Positions 37,351-45,530 of a DNA stretch of 64,000 nucleotides are shown piece after piece. The notes under the pieces were generated by a model. That model was not told the origin of the DNA, made no database searches, and saw nothing but the letters and a program-made list of their open reading frames with translations. The DNA is from Peribacillus frigoritolerans (GTDB lineage Bacteria; Bacillota; Bacilli; Bacillales; DSM-1321), in contig NZ_JAUUTW010000027.1 of assembly GCF_030676415.1 (NCBI RefSeq), positions 1-64,000 on the forward strand, in the 5' to 3' direction. The translations under genes were made by a program, and so were the position numbers. How positions within the stretch are numbered: the first letter of the stretch is position 1; every line of letters starts with the position of its first letter.

Positions 37351-37490
37351 TTATTTCACTTTAAAACTTTCTATCATTGGTTGTAATTCTTCTTGATATT
37401 GTTCTACCATCATTTCAAGTGAAGGCATTGTATTATACTTTTCAAGCCTAGAAACGTAATGAAGTGCTACATTATGTGCAATATCAAAGT
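37351..37490 (-). pseudogene. C-terminal gene relic cut by a palindromic motif
   Basis: A minus-strand frame reads YFDIAHNVALHYVSRLEKYN then TMPSLEMMVEQYQEELQPM and IESFKVK before TAA. Its 5' side is cut exactly where the element motif AGGGGACAGGTTCGTTG begins. No family recognised. Confidence 0.45.
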
Positions 37491-37507
37491 AGGGGACAGG
37501 TTCGTTG
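37489..37507. repeat. palindromic element left motif, inverted solo copy
   Basis: Complement reads CAACGAACCTGTCCCC, the left motif, in the opposite orientation to the other copies. Confidence 0.45.
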
Positions 37508-37664
37508 TAACCACACTCTCTGTGAGCTGAATAAGCAAAAGGCTCTACCTACAGTTCCTTGAAATATTAATTATTAGAAATAATTGTCCTGTAATACGTT
37601 TTAATCCTTCTCTAACCGCCACCAATTGAGTAAATAATACAAAATGAACTAATTCTTTATAAAC

Positions 37665-37708
37665 AAAAAAAGGCCTAAATCCTTGTTATATCAAGGATTT
37701 GAGCCTTT
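37665..37708 (-). terminator. strong terminator following the tRNA remnant
   Basis: On the minus strand AAAGGCTCAAATCCTTG pairs with CAAGGATTTAGGCCTTT and ends in seven T. Confidence 0.85.
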
Positions 37709-37717
37709 GGTAGTTGA

Positions 37718-37761
37718 TGACCTGTGAGGGATTCGAACCCACGACCCCTTCCCTGTCAAGG
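37718..37761 (-). tRNA. tRNA 3'-half remnant (candidate attachment site)
   Basis: On the minus strand the 44 bases run from an anticodon loop CCTTGACAGG (GAC, Val-type) through the T-arm GTGGGTTCGAATCCC to an acceptor strand ending ACAGGTCA. The 5' half (acceptor, D-arm) is missing; the sequence 5' of it is not tRNA-like. A terminator follows. This is the usual scar of an element integrated into a tRNA 3' end, with the displaced half left behind. The yrkJ-like gene ends 17 bases away. Confidence 0.6.
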
Positions 37762-37778
37762 TCAAGCCAGATCGTGCC

Positions 37779-38558
37779 TCAAGACATGATCCCCACCCAA
37801 GTTTTCACAGCGGTAGCTAAAATCAATAGAGCCAGTATGACTTGCAGGACTTTTACCTTCATTTTTTTACCGGCCATCGCTCCAAGCGGAGAGGCTATTA
37901 AACTAGCCACAATCATGATCAGTGCCGGATAGTAATCAACTTGTCCCGTTGAGATTTTCCCTGCTGTTGCACCAACGGATGAAATGAAAGTGATGGCTAA
38001 TGAAGATGCTATCGTTACCCTGGTTGGAATTCTTAAAACGATAAGCATGATCGGAACTAATAGAAAGCCCCCTCCGGCACCGACTATACCGGAACCTAAA
38101 CCAACGATTAATGCTAGGATGGCCGCAAGCCATTTGTTAAAAGTAACTTGTTCCAAAGGGATGTCATCTATCCCTTTCTTCGGAATGAACATCATGACAG
38201 CCGCTATCAACGCCAAAACGCCATAAACGATATTCACTCCGTTTTCCGACATCGCTTGTGATCCAAAACTTCCAACCACGCTTCCGATTAACACACTGAT
38301 CCCCATATAGAGAATAAGCGTTTTATTTAAATGTCCGCTCTTCCGATAGCTCCATATACCTCCGATGGAAGCGAATAAGACTTGTACAGCACTTATACCT
38401 GTCACATCATGTGCACTAAATGCCGCTAAACCGAAGATTGGGGGAATGAACAGCAGCATCGGATAATTTATTATCGAGCCGCCGATGCCGAGCATTCCAG
38501 AAACGTATGAACCTATAAAACCAATCAAAAAGATGGTAATGATAAAGGCGATATCCAT
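37779..38558 (-). CDS. yrkJ: TauE/SafE family sulfite/sulfur exporter, YrkJ-like
   Basis: A 259-residue membrane protein with about eight helices in two repeats, each with a Gly-rich loop ([20 protein letters not shown] and [20 protein letters not shown]), the TauE/SafE (DUF81) signature. Family members export sulfite, thiosulfate-like or organosulfur anions. It matches YrkJ in length and position as last gene of a yrkEFHIJ-like operon. GGGAGG precedes the ATG. Probable role: disposal of sulfite or thiosulfate produced by the persulfide enzymes upstream. Confidence 0.9.
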   Translation of the reverse strand: MDIAFIITIFLIGFIGSYVSGMLGIGGSIINYPMLLFIPPIFGLAAFSAHDVTGISAVQVLFASIGGIWSYRKSGHLNKTLILYMGISVLIGSVVGSFGSQAMSENGVNIVYGVLALIAAVMMFIPKKGIDDIPLEQVTFNKWLAAILALIVGLGSGIVGAGGGFLLVPIMLIVLRIPTRVTIASSLAITFISSVGATAGKISTGQVDYYPALIMIVASLIASPLGAMAGKKMKVKVLQVILALLILATAVKTWVGIMS

Positions 38559-38609
38559 TGTAAGTGCCTCCCTTAAAAGAAGGGAACCCTATTGGTCCCC
38601 TTCTCTTTA

Positions 38610-38837
38610 TCAGCCTTTTCTGATCCAAAATTTCAGTATATCATTTTCTTCTGCCGTTTCCACCAGTTCATGGCCACCGGATCTTGACCAAGCCGCTAAG
38701 TCGGCTTTAGCTCCTTTATCGGTTACATGTATTTCCAGCACTTGCCCGGTTTGCAAATCATTCATGGCTTTTCTCGTTTTAACAATCGGCATTGGACATG
38801 CAAGCCCCTTAGCATCTAACACTTTATCTGAATTCAT
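38610..38837 (-). CDS. yrkI: TusA family sulfurtransferase, YrkI-like
   Basis: A 75-residue TusA/SirA-fold protein with the active site GLACPMPIVKTRKAM (Cys14). TusA proteins carry sulfane sulfur as a Cys persulfide between enzymes. Close by eye to the TusA domain of the fusion protein at 40481. It sits between the MBL/rhodanese and exporter genes with short gaps, so is co-transcribed. Confidence 0.92.
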   Translation of the reverse strand: MNSDKVLDAKGLACPMPIVKTRKAMNDLQTGQVLEIHVTDKGAKADLAAWSRSGGHELVETAEENDILKFWIRKG

Positions 38838-38879
38838 ATTATATCTCTCCTATTTTCTTGGCTTCTATTTTTATCATTA

Positions 38880-40007
38880 TTAGCGAACCGCACAACGGTT
38901 TGGTCCGATTTCCATTTCGCGTTGTTTTTCATCATCAGGCTCGATTTTCCCCATATTGGTTTCGCGAATTTCTTGATATGCGTTTGGTTGAGGCGGTAAA
39001 TTATCTGTTACCAGCTCTCTGAATTCCGTTTCATCCGCAATGTTCAATCCATGATTGTCAGCAAACAGCGCACCCAACTTTTTAGCGACACTTCCGTCTT
39101 GATTCAATTCATCGATGATCATGAAATGAGATGGCAATACGATTAACTCATCTGATAAATCTCTAAAACGTGTATACAGTGTTTCTCTTAAGTCCCCTAC
39201 CCAATCCTCAGCCAATCCAGCTAAATCCGGTCTGCCAATGGAATCGATGAATAGTATATCCCCAGAAAGCAAGTATTTATGATCGACCACAAATGAAGTG
39301 GATCCAATGGTATGGCCTGGGGAGTATAATGCTTGGATATCAATCGCAGTATGACCGATCGTTAGCACTTTACCGCTTGCTAATGGCTGATATTCAAAAG
39401 TTATTTCAGCCGCATCTTTTGGCGGCAGCCAGTAAGCTGCATTTGTTCTTTCGGCTATTCGTCTTCCACCTGAAATATGATCGGCATGTAGGTGCGTATC
39501 CAGAACATGTGTAATTTTCACTCCGATACCATCGGCGAAGTCAAGATAGGCATCAATCATTCTTGTTGAATCAATAATGGCCGCTTCACCATTGGAAATG
39601 ACCATGTAAGATAGACAGCCTTTACCTAGTCGAACAAATTGGTAAATTTCCCCGCCATTGGTCAATTCGCCGATTTTAACTGGTTCTAAGTGTTCACTCC
39701 ATGCTTTCATGCCGCCCTTTAAATAAGAAACATCCAATCCAGTTTCAGATAGCATTTCAGCTACCATAACAGATGAGCCTTCCTTTGCACATACTACAAG
39801 GATTTCTTCATTGGCCGGGATTTGATCGAGGATTTCTTCCACGCCATCCAGTAGATCAAAGTAAGGGATATTAAGAAATTCAAAGTTCTGCCCTTCAATT
39901 TTCCAATCATTAAAGTCACTTTCATTTCGAACATCCAGAATAAATAAGTCAGTTTTATTGATTACTTTCTTTGAAACCTCAGCGGCTGTCATTTGCTTAA
40001 TCGTCAT
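38880..40007 (-). CDS. yrkH: rhodanese-MBL fold hydrolase (persulfide dioxygenase-like), YrkH-like
   Basis: A 375-residue two-domain protein. Residues 1-105 are a rhodanese domain ([12 protein letters not shown]; loop VVCAKEGSS with Cys73). Residues 115-330 are a metallo-beta-lactamase fold with [11 protein letters not shown] (His172, His174, Asp176, His177) and [16 protein letters not shown]. Persulfide dioxygenases and staphylococcal CstB use this combination to oxidise glutathione- or coenzyme A-like persulfides to sulfite or thiosulfate; here the rhodanese precedes the MBL domain. A C-terminal tail with [10 protein letters not shown] adds a terminal Cys. Core of the CstR-controlled operon. 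Confidence 0.9.
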   Translation of the reverse strand: MTIKQMTAAEVSKKVINKTDLFILDVRNESDFNDWKIEGQNFEFLNIPYFDLLDGVEEILDQIPANEEILVVCAKEGSSVMVAEMLSETGLDVSYLKGGMKAWSEHLEPVKIGELTNGGEIYQFVRLGKGCLSYMVISNGEAAIIDSTRMIDAYLDFADGIGVKITHVLDTHLHADHISGGRRIAERTNAAYWLPPKDAAEITFEYQPLASGKVLTIGHTAIDIQALYSPGHTIGSTSFVVDHKYLLSGDILFIDSIGRPDLAGLAEDWVGDLRETLYTRFRDLSDELIVLPSHFMIIDELNQDGSVAKKLGALFADNHGLNIADETEFRELVTDNLPPQPNAYQEIRETNMGKIEPDDEKQREMEIGPNRCAVR

Positions 40008-40055
40008 TTCTCATACCCCCTGTAGTATTAAAAATTTCAAAAAATTTCACTTTCA

Positions 40056-40451
40056 TTAAAAGGTTAATGTAACATCAGCATCTTTAGCGAACTCTAAAAA
40101 TGTGACCGCTCCACCTACTTCGATACTGTCAACGAAAGCTTCTTTTTCCAAGCCCATTACGTCCATGGTCATTTGACACCCAATAAACTTGACGCCCATT
40201 TCTTGTGCCATAGTAACTAATTCCGGAATGGAAGGAACATTAGCCTTTTTAAAGCCTTCGGCAAAATGCTCCTTACCGTCAGGCATTGGAAGTTGTCCAT
40301 TCGCTTCTTTATGAATGAAGTTCAAGCCTTCGAAAGTGAAGAAAATGGACACTTCTTGATCTGTTGCTGCCGCTGCCGTTGCGATGTTAAACACTTTATA
40401 TGCGTCAAATAATCCACCGTTACTTGCGATTATAGCTACTTTGTTAGTCAT
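40056..40451 (-). CDS. DsrE/F-like sulfur carrier family protein
   Basis: A 131-residue DsrE-fold protein with a start typical of the family (KVAIIASNGGLFDAYKVFNI) and the conserved Cys in KFIGCQMTMDVMG. These proteins bind or transfer sulfane sulfur. Related to, but shorter than, the YrkE-like protein at 41817, so the operon has two DsrE-type members. ATG at 40451 with GGAGG upstream; the longer frame has no ribosome site. Confidence 0.9.
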   Translation of the reverse strand: MTNKVAIIASNGGLFDAYKVFNIATAAAATDQEVSIFFTFEGLNFIHKEANGQLPMPDGKEHFAEGFKKANVPSIPELVTMAQEMGVKFIGCQMTMDVMGLEKEAFVDSIEVGGAVTFLEFAKDADVTLTF

Positions 40452-40480
40452 GATATATTCCTCCATTTTTATAGTCTCTT

Positions 40481-41053
40481 TTATTCATTAACGGATTTTT
40501 GTGAAGGACCGTTCCATTGGCTCATGCCGGGTACAACATTAAATACCTGTTCAAATCCAGCCGCCGTCAGTTTTTGTGCAGCAAGATCACTTCGGCTGCC
40601 AGTACGGCAAATCACGAAAATCTCTGACTCTTTATCAAGCTCACCCATACGTTGTTCCAATTCACCTAATGGAAGGGATTTTGCTGCTGGAATATGATTA
40701 AAAGCGTACTCTGCAGATTCTCGTACATCAAGGATGATCATATTTCGATTTTCTTCCATTACTTGTAGAAGTTCTTCATTTGAAATGATTTTTTCATGCT
40801 TCTTAACTTCTGTTTCTTCTCCGCTTGCTTTCCGAAGATAATGTTTTAATGTGGTTCCTTCTTCAACCGTACCCAAATATTGATGACCTGTACTTTCCGC
40901 CCAGGCTTTCATATCGGCAGTCGACCCTTTATCAGTCGCTTGAACTTCCAATACTTCCCCCGCTTCAAGGCCATTCATGGCTTTTTTCGTTTTTACGATT
41001 GGCATTGGACAAGCTAAACCTTTAGCATCCAAAACGGAATTTGTGTTAATCAT
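40481..41053 (-). CDS. yrkF: TusA-rhodanese fusion protein, YrkF-like
   Basis: A 190-residue fusion: N-terminal TusA domain with GLACPMPIV (Cys15) and C-terminal rhodanese domain (MIILDVRESAEYAFNHIP; loop VICRTGSRS with Cys149). The fusion can accept sulfur on one Cys and pass it to the other within one polypeptide, as in B. subtilis YrkF and the staphylococcal CstA family. ATG at 41053 behind AAGGAGG; the frame extends upstream without a start signal. Confidence 0.92.
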   Translation of the reverse strand: MINTNSVLDAKGLACPMPIVKTKKAMNGLEAGEVLEVQATDKGSTADMKAWAESTGHQYLGTVEEGTTLKHYLRKASGEETEVKKHEKIISNEELLQVMEENRNMIILDVRESAEYAFNHIPAAKSLPLGELEQRMGELDKESEIFVICRTGSRSDLAAQKLTAAGFEQVFNVVPGMSQWNGPSQKSVNE

Positions 41054-41105
41054 TTTATTTCCTCCTTGTCTTAAATAGGGGTAGGGGTATTTTATTGCAA
41101 AAAAA

Positions 41106-41402
41106 TTATTCTGTGGGACCTTCCCATTCATTCATACCACCCATCATGTTCATCACTTTATATCCGTGATCCTCAAGTAACTGTGCGGCCCTTGAACTTC
41201 TGCCCCCTGACCGGCAGACCATGATATACTCTTTTGATTTATCCAGATCCTGCATTCTAAATTCCACTAGCCCCAACGGGATACTCAAAGCATTTGGTAT
41301 TTTCCCTGCCTTTACTTCATCCACCTCCCGCACATCAATAATATGGACTGGTGAGTTTCCCTTCAATAATGCATTCACTTCATTCGGTAAAATTTCTTTC
41401 AT
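41106..41402 (-). CDS. single-domain rhodanese
   Basis: A 98-residue rhodanese domain with IIDVREVDEVKAGKIPNA and active loop MVCRSGGRSS (Cys63). It probably transfers sulfane sulfur from or to persulfides in the cytosol. TATCCTCC on the complementary strand supplies a good ribosome site. Third of four rhodanese domains encoded in this operon. Confidence 0.93.
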   Translation of the reverse strand: MKEILPNEVNALLKGNSPVHIIDVREVDEVKAGKIPNALSIPLGLVEFRMQDLDKSKEYIMVCRSGGRSSRAAQLLEDHGYKVMNMMGGMNEWEGPTE

Positions 41403-41423
41403 CGTTTTGATATCCTCCTTTTA

Positions 41424-41789
41424 TTATCGCCAAGAACTCATGCCGCCTTTTACGTTGGTTACTTCTTTAAATCCAAGTTTTTTCAATGCTTTACTCGCAT
41501 TACTGCTCCTCATTCCGCTTTGGCAGATTACAATTACTTCTTTATCTTTTGAAAGTTCTTGTGCCCTTTTGCCAAGTTCGCTTAAAGGTATATTCTTAAA
41601 GTCCTTAATGTGGTTGCCCTTATATTCGTTAGGAGTACGAACATCCATGAATTGCTTATTTCCTTTGTTATTAAACTCAGCTTTTAACTCAGCCGCATTT
41701 ATATTTTTTATCCCCTTAACCGGGACAAATCGCTGATATAAAAACCAAACGATGACACCTAGTATGATGATATTAAATATAGTTCCCAT
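41424..41789 (-). CDS. membrane-anchored rhodanese
   Basis: A 121-residue protein with an N-terminal membrane helix (about 5-18) followed by a rhodanese domain with FMDVRTPNEYKGNHI and loop VICQSGMRSS (Cys89). The anchor would place sulfur transfer at the inner face of the membrane, near the exporter encoded at the end of the operon. GGAGGGATGAGG precedes the ATG. Similar to YqhL-type proteins. Confidence 0.92.
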   Translation of the reverse strand: MGTIFNIIILGVIVWFLYQRFVPVKGIKNINAAELKAEFNNKGNKQFMDVRTPNEYKGNHIKDFKNIPLSELGKRAQELSKDKEVIVICQSGMRSSNASKALKKLGFKEVTNVKGGMSSWR

Positions 41790-41816
41790 TTAGCCTCATC
41801 CCTCCAGAACCCAAAT

Positions 41817-42296
41817 TTATATAAATAAGTTTACATTTCCATCCTCTGCTTCAGCTAAATAAGCCGCAACACCTGCATACTCAATTCCATCCATTAATTC
41901 CTCTTGCTGCAAGCCCAATAAATCCATTGTCATCGTACAGGCTATTAGTTTGATTTCCTGTTCTTGGGCCAGCTCAATTAAATTTGGCAGTGACATGGCG
42001 TTATGTTTTTTTATCACGTGTTTGATCATTTTAGGCCCCATCCCAGCAAAGTTCATGTTTGATAGACCCATTTTATCAGAACCACGCGGCATCATTTTCG
42101 CAAACATTTTTTCAAGAAATCCTTTTTTTAATGAAATCGGCTCATGCTTCCTTAAAGCATTCAATCCCCAGAATGTATGGAAGATGGTCACTTCATGATC
42201 GTAAGCTGCCGCCCCATTTGCAATGATATAAGCAGCCATTGCCTTATCATAATCACCACTAAATAAAATGATCGTCGTTCTTTTCTTTTCAGTCAT
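41817..42296 (-). CDS. yrkE: DsrE family protein, YrkE-like
   Basis: A 159-residue DsrE/peroxiredoxin-like family protein (TTIILFSGDYDKAMAAYIIA) with conserved Cys in LIACTMTMDLLG and a KMMPRGSDKMG loop. Length and features match B. subtilis YrkE. I start at 42296 because AGGAGG lies upstream and the longer frame runs through the operator. A perfect CstR/CsoR-type inverted repeat lies 35-50 bases upstream, so transcription of the sulfur genes likely starts here. Confidence 0.9.
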   Translation of the reverse strand: MTEKKRTTIILFSGDYDKAMAAYIIANGAAAYDHEVTIFHTFWGLNALRKHEPISLKKGFLEKMFAKMMPRGSDKMGLSNMNFAGMGPKMIKHVIKKHNAMSLPNLIELAQEQEIKLIACTMTMDLLGLQQEELMDGIEYAGVAAYLAEAEDGNVNLFI

Positions 42297-42330
42297 TATG
42301 TTTTCCTCCTGATCAATATTCCATTTCACT

Positions 42331-42346
42331 ATACCCCATTGGGTAT
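42331..42346. promoter_or_regulatory. CstR operator upstream of yrkE
   Basis: ATACCC-CATT-GGGTAT is a perfect inverted repeat, of the type bound by CstR (ATACC...GGTAT). Confidence 0.75.
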
Positions 42347-42407
42347 AAAATATACTAAAAAATATATTCTTCAACCCACTTCACTAAATAATGAAATAGG
42401 GTTTTCT

Positions 42408-42713
42408 TTATTTAATTGGTCCATGATTGATTTGAGTCAAACCTTTATTCACTTCGAACATTTTTCCATTGACCTTCTCTATACCAAAACCTTTTAACCG
42501 AGTTATGTGCATAGTCAAATACTTACATGCGGATTCCTTCGTATCAAACAGATAAATGCCACCTGCTTCCTTCGCCTCACTGTCTTCGGTCCAAATCTTC
42601 CAGATCAAGCCTTCTTCTTCATTAATGCTTTTTGCTAAATCAGTAAATTCTTTTACCATTTCGTGGCCGAATGGTCCCTCCATTTTAAAATCCACTTGTA
42701 AAATATAAGACAT
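42408..42713 (-). CDS. YdhR-like monooxygenase family protein
   Basis: A 101-residue dimeric alpha-beta barrel-type protein: SYILQVDFKMEGPFGHEMVK, GLIWKIWTEDSEAKEAGGIY and LFDTKESACKYL match the YdhR/mono-oxygenase family. Enzymatic role unproven. ATG at 42713 has AAGGAG upstream. It is the second gene after cstR, so it may use or protect against the sulfur species handled by the operon. Confidence 0.82.
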   Translation of the reverse strand: MSYILQVDFKMEGPFGHEMVKEFTDLAKSINEEEGLIWKIWTEDSEAKEAGGIYLFDTKESACKYLTMHITRLKGFGIEKVNGKMFEVNKGLTQINHGPIK

Positions 42714-42751
42714 GAATAACACTCCTTTTTCTAATGGTAGGTCAAGTTCTT

Positions 42752-43012
42752 TTACCTGCTTTTAATCAGTAACTCAACTGCTTCCTTGACTAGATGTTCA
42801 GTGTCTTCGCCTTTCTCGACGTTTTCCCGAACGCATTTCTCAAGATTGTCACTTACAATAACACCCATGGTCCTATCGACGGCATTACGTGCTGCAGACA
42901 ACTGAGTGACGACTTCCCTGCAATCTTTACCCTGCTCCATCATTCCAAGAACACCCTTGATTTGTCCTTCAATCCGCTTCAAGCGATTAATGACACTTTT
43001 ATCATACTCCAT
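42752..43012 (-). CDS. cstR: persulfide-sensing repressor CstR
   Basis: An 86-residue CsoR-fold regulator. It keeps two cysteines (Cys31 and Cys60) but the copper-ligand His is Asn56 (SDNLEKC), the known distinction of CstR, in which the two Cys form di- to tetrasulfide links in response to persulfides. The positions C31/C60 equal those I recall for the staphylococcal protein. ATG at 43012 with GGTGGG upstream gives the standard length. It heads the yrk-like sulfur operon. Confidence 0.92.
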   Translation of the reverse strand: MEYDKSVINRLKRIEGQIKGVLGMMEQGKDCREVVTQLSAARNAVDRTMGVIVSDNLEKCVRENVEKGEDTEHLVKEAVELLIKSR

Positions 43013-43348
43013 ACTCCGCCCACCCATCTATTTACAAATACAATCACTAATCTCATAACTGGTTACTTCAATTCCTTTTACGATTAAGAAGCTCAGCCCC
43101 AAGTTCACTCCAATTTATCAGAAGCAATGACATGAATGTATTCATGTAGGATTTCTTATTAAAACGTCTCAAATAAGCATAAGGAATATTCAAACCCCTT
43201 TATCAACACTCTCGCGCTTACGATTATAAGCCCTAATATCCAATAACATTCTTTTGACAAGGAAAATCCTTTGCAGGTACATATCGTTTATACGTAAACA
43301 GAACCAAAATAACGAAGATTATTATAAGTAATGACTAGAATTGTGTGC

Positions 43349-43449
43349 TTTACTCGTGAGTTTGCATGTTTTACTCGTGAGTTTGCACGTTTTACTCGTG
43401 AGTTTGGGCATTTTACTCGTGAATTTATGCGTTCTAAACTTGTGAGTTC
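43349..43449. repeat. 21-bp tandem repeat array, about 4.5 copies
   Basis: Unit TTTACTCGTGAGTTTGCACG plus T, with later copies diverging (TTTGGGCAT, ATTTATGCGT, last copy degenerate). No spacers, so not CRISPR. It stands directly upstream of the operator at 43451. Confidence 0.9.
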
Positions 43450-43450
43450 A

Positions 43451-43474
43451 CAATATACCTAAGGGGGTATATTG
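43451..43474. promoter_or_regulatory. second CstR/CsoR-type operator
   Basis: CAATATACC and GGTATATTG are perfect 9-bp inverted arms around TAAGGG. It lies about 440 bases upstream of cstR, far for simple autoregulation, and may control an unrecognised transcript. Confidence 0.6.
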
Positions 43475-43718
43475 TCAAGCCGTTAATTCACACTTTTATT
43501 AAAAAAAATAAAAGCCACCTAGTACGGGCAGCTTTCACTAATTACTTCAATTCTTCAATTATTTCAGCATCATAAGATTTGTCGATTATGCAGCGCCATG
43601 TACGCGTGGAATCCTTTATAAAAACAAACCAACGTAAAGGTTTGTTTTGAAGCTGCCCAAAAGCAACTAAACTGGACAGACAAATTCTTTTGTTTTTTGT
43701 ACATAAAAAGCACCTAAT

Positions 43719-44483
43719 TTAATGGATGCTTAGATTTATTTTCTTTCGTAATCTTATTTCAAATTTATCACTGAAAAATTCATTTGCATTAAATAAAGTA
43801 CTAATGTCTGAAATATCACCTACGTTCACAATTAAAGCTTCATCAACTTCTTGATCTGTGAGAACTATGCGATATTCATATTGATTTTCAAAGTATTTAT
43901 CTTTCCAAAAGTAAATATCTGTCCCTTGATTTTTATAAGAGCTCATCCTTGCAGAGGAATTGATGTTATAATCATCATATTTTACCAACCCCCCTCTATA
44001 AGCATAACCTTTTTCATTAAGTGTTTTAGTGATTCTGTCAATAAATTGCGATGGGGTAACAAAAATTAATTTATCTCCGAACTCCCTAATCATTTTATCG
44101 ATTTGTTCTTTAGGTAAGTCAAATTTGGTATAGTAATACTTTTCATCCTCTTTAACCACTTTTAACATATCGCTGACAATCGCAAACATACAATATAAAG
44201 GTCTTTTTTCATTTATATTTTTTCTGAAATTCATCTTTTTAGTTCGCCCCGCCTTTATTAATTCATGGGTATCATGAGTAAAGAAATTCATTGTTAATTC
44301 CGTAAAAACATTTGATGCTTCAAATTTGTCTCCTATACCTTTTTCTCCCGAAGCACTTTCCATATCAATATACTTTTTGAAATTGTTCATATATAAATCT
44401 CCTGACATGAAACTTTCCACAAAAGATGTGAACTTTATAAATCCAAAAACTTGACCTTTAAATCCAATGTCTGATATTTTCAT
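43719..44483 (-). CDS. hypothetical protein, possibly DUF2971-like
   Basis: A 254-residue soluble protein. An N-terminal part has FIKFTSFVESFMSGDLYMNN, and toward the C-terminus FWKDKYFENQYEYRIVLTD resembles the end of DUF2971-type proteins, some of which occur in phage-defence contexts. This link is weak. ATG at 44483 lies 10 bases after AGGAGGG; an ATG at 44492 is too close. A 30-bp motif at its 3' end (43703-43745) recurs degenerate upstream at 44720-44760, so the gene is flanked by short direct repeats. Confidence 0.6.
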   Translation of the reverse strand: MKISDIGFKGQVFGFIKFTSFVESFMSGDLYMNNFKKYIDMESASGEKGIGDKFEASNVFTELTMNFFTHDTHELIKAGRTKKMNFRKNINEKRPLYCMFAIVSDMLKVVKEDEKYYYTKFDLPKEQIDKMIREFGDKLIFVTPSQFIDRITKTLNEKGYAYRGGLVKYDDYNINSSARMSSYKNQGTDIYFWKDKYFENQYEYRIVLTDQEVDEALIVNVGDISDISTLFNANEFFSDKFEIRLRKKINLSIH

Positions 44484-45082
44484 ACTCTTCATTCCCTCCT
44501 ATTTGACTACTGAATTCGACAAAAGGGACTATTCACCGGTATTTATTCAATCTAAACTAGTCACGAGACTTTTACAGGAACGGGGTTACTTGTTAGTGAA
44601 CATGTAAGACTGTATGCCTAGTTTACAAAGAATATACTCAATAAACGGTTATCAAAGGATAGCATTTCTTCCTTACAGTCTTCTTTTTAACCTCTCCTGA
44701 TTTCATAATCTCTCGCCAATAAAAAAAGCACCCCATTTAATGGATGCACCAAATTTATCTCGTTTCATTTATAGCAATTAAAATCCTTGGTAAATGTCTC
44801 AAAATGTAATGTTCTTTTTTTTCAATTGTTTTCAAATCTAGGTCCTTACCCTTTCCCATTTTCTATATACCTTCTAGTTGTGCTTCTTTATTATCAGTTG
44901 TCTTTTTGATACTTTCATCTTGTCCCCCCCTTAGTTAACGTAACATAATGGATTGACTGTTATGAGCAGTTACAAAAATGGCTCCTCAATTAAGAAAGTA
45001 TTTGTCAGTTAAATTCAACAAGAAATTACTGTGTAATTACTAAACACAATCGAAAACTCTTACCCCAGTAGGTTCCAATTTA
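44484..45082. other. intergenic stretch
   Basis: About 600 AT-rich bases with no supported gene. One degenerate direct repeat of the 3' end of the preceding gene lies at about 44720-44760. Confidence 0.4.
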
Positions 45083-45258
45083 TCATAGACTGAGGACACA
45101 CAAGATAATGGCAGGTATTGCTTTTTTAAAGGGATGTCTCGCCAACACAATAAGAGTAAAAGCTGCCACAAGCATGGTGCATCCCAATAATTACCCCGCA
45201 AGAAGAGCTGGAATTGGAAACCAAATTCCAACTAATATTCCAATTGCTCCTATAACTT
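45083..45258 (-). pseudogene. DoxX-like membrane protein relic
   Basis: A minus-strand frame reads IGAIGILVGIWFPIPALLAG, then an in-frame TAA, then LLGCTMLVAAFTLIVLARHP and FKKAIPAIILCVLSL and a TGA. This is the DoxX-family pattern of membrane helices. The 5' side is cut where the palindromic-element right motif begins at about 45259. Confidence 0.6.
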
Positions 45259-45262
45259 AAAG

Positions 45263-45478
45263 CACCCGTTAGCCATCCATGAATCGCAAAAATCGGCGAT
45301 TCACCACAAAGAATGAAAATGGTTAGGAAGTGTCAATACTGATACTGACCTTAATCCAGTCAATCCTAATCCATAAACTAATTAATTAACGCTCTCCTCT
45401 TTTTTTAAAACGATTGAGCAGGCTCTTCTTAAGTATTGTCATTTTTCATTTTTAAAGTATCTAATTTTCATGGTAGTT
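45263..45478. repeat. 216-bp duplicated segment, copy B
   Basis: Second copy of 31355-31570, same orientation, starting in AGCACCCGTTAG of a palindromic element and ending about 50 bases before the 3' end of a lipoprotein gene, the same context as copy A. Confidence 0.85.
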
Positions 45479-45530
45479 CTATAACTAAGCTTTCCACTAT
45501 GGTTGATTGGGTGTTTTTTTTATTTTGGTT

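Larger units (their letters stand above)
43013..43718. other. upstream region of cstR: operator and tandem repeats
   Basis: No gene is supported. It contains the 21-bp tandem repeats and the operator listed separately, and a short hairpin with duplicated motif near 43703. Confidence 0.5.

Noticed and set aside
37714-37932. 72-codon plus-strand frame starting MMTCEGFEPTTPSL
   Set aside because: This is the well-known spurious translation across a tRNA 3' half and overlaps the yrkJ-like gene antisense.
43349-43449. Possible CRISPR array
   Set aside because: Repeats are contiguous 21-mers without spacers and decay along the array; no cas genes nearby.
45040-45231. 63-codon minus-strand frame
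   Set aside because: It is the wrong frame of the DoxX-like relic, which makes sense in the neighbouring frame.
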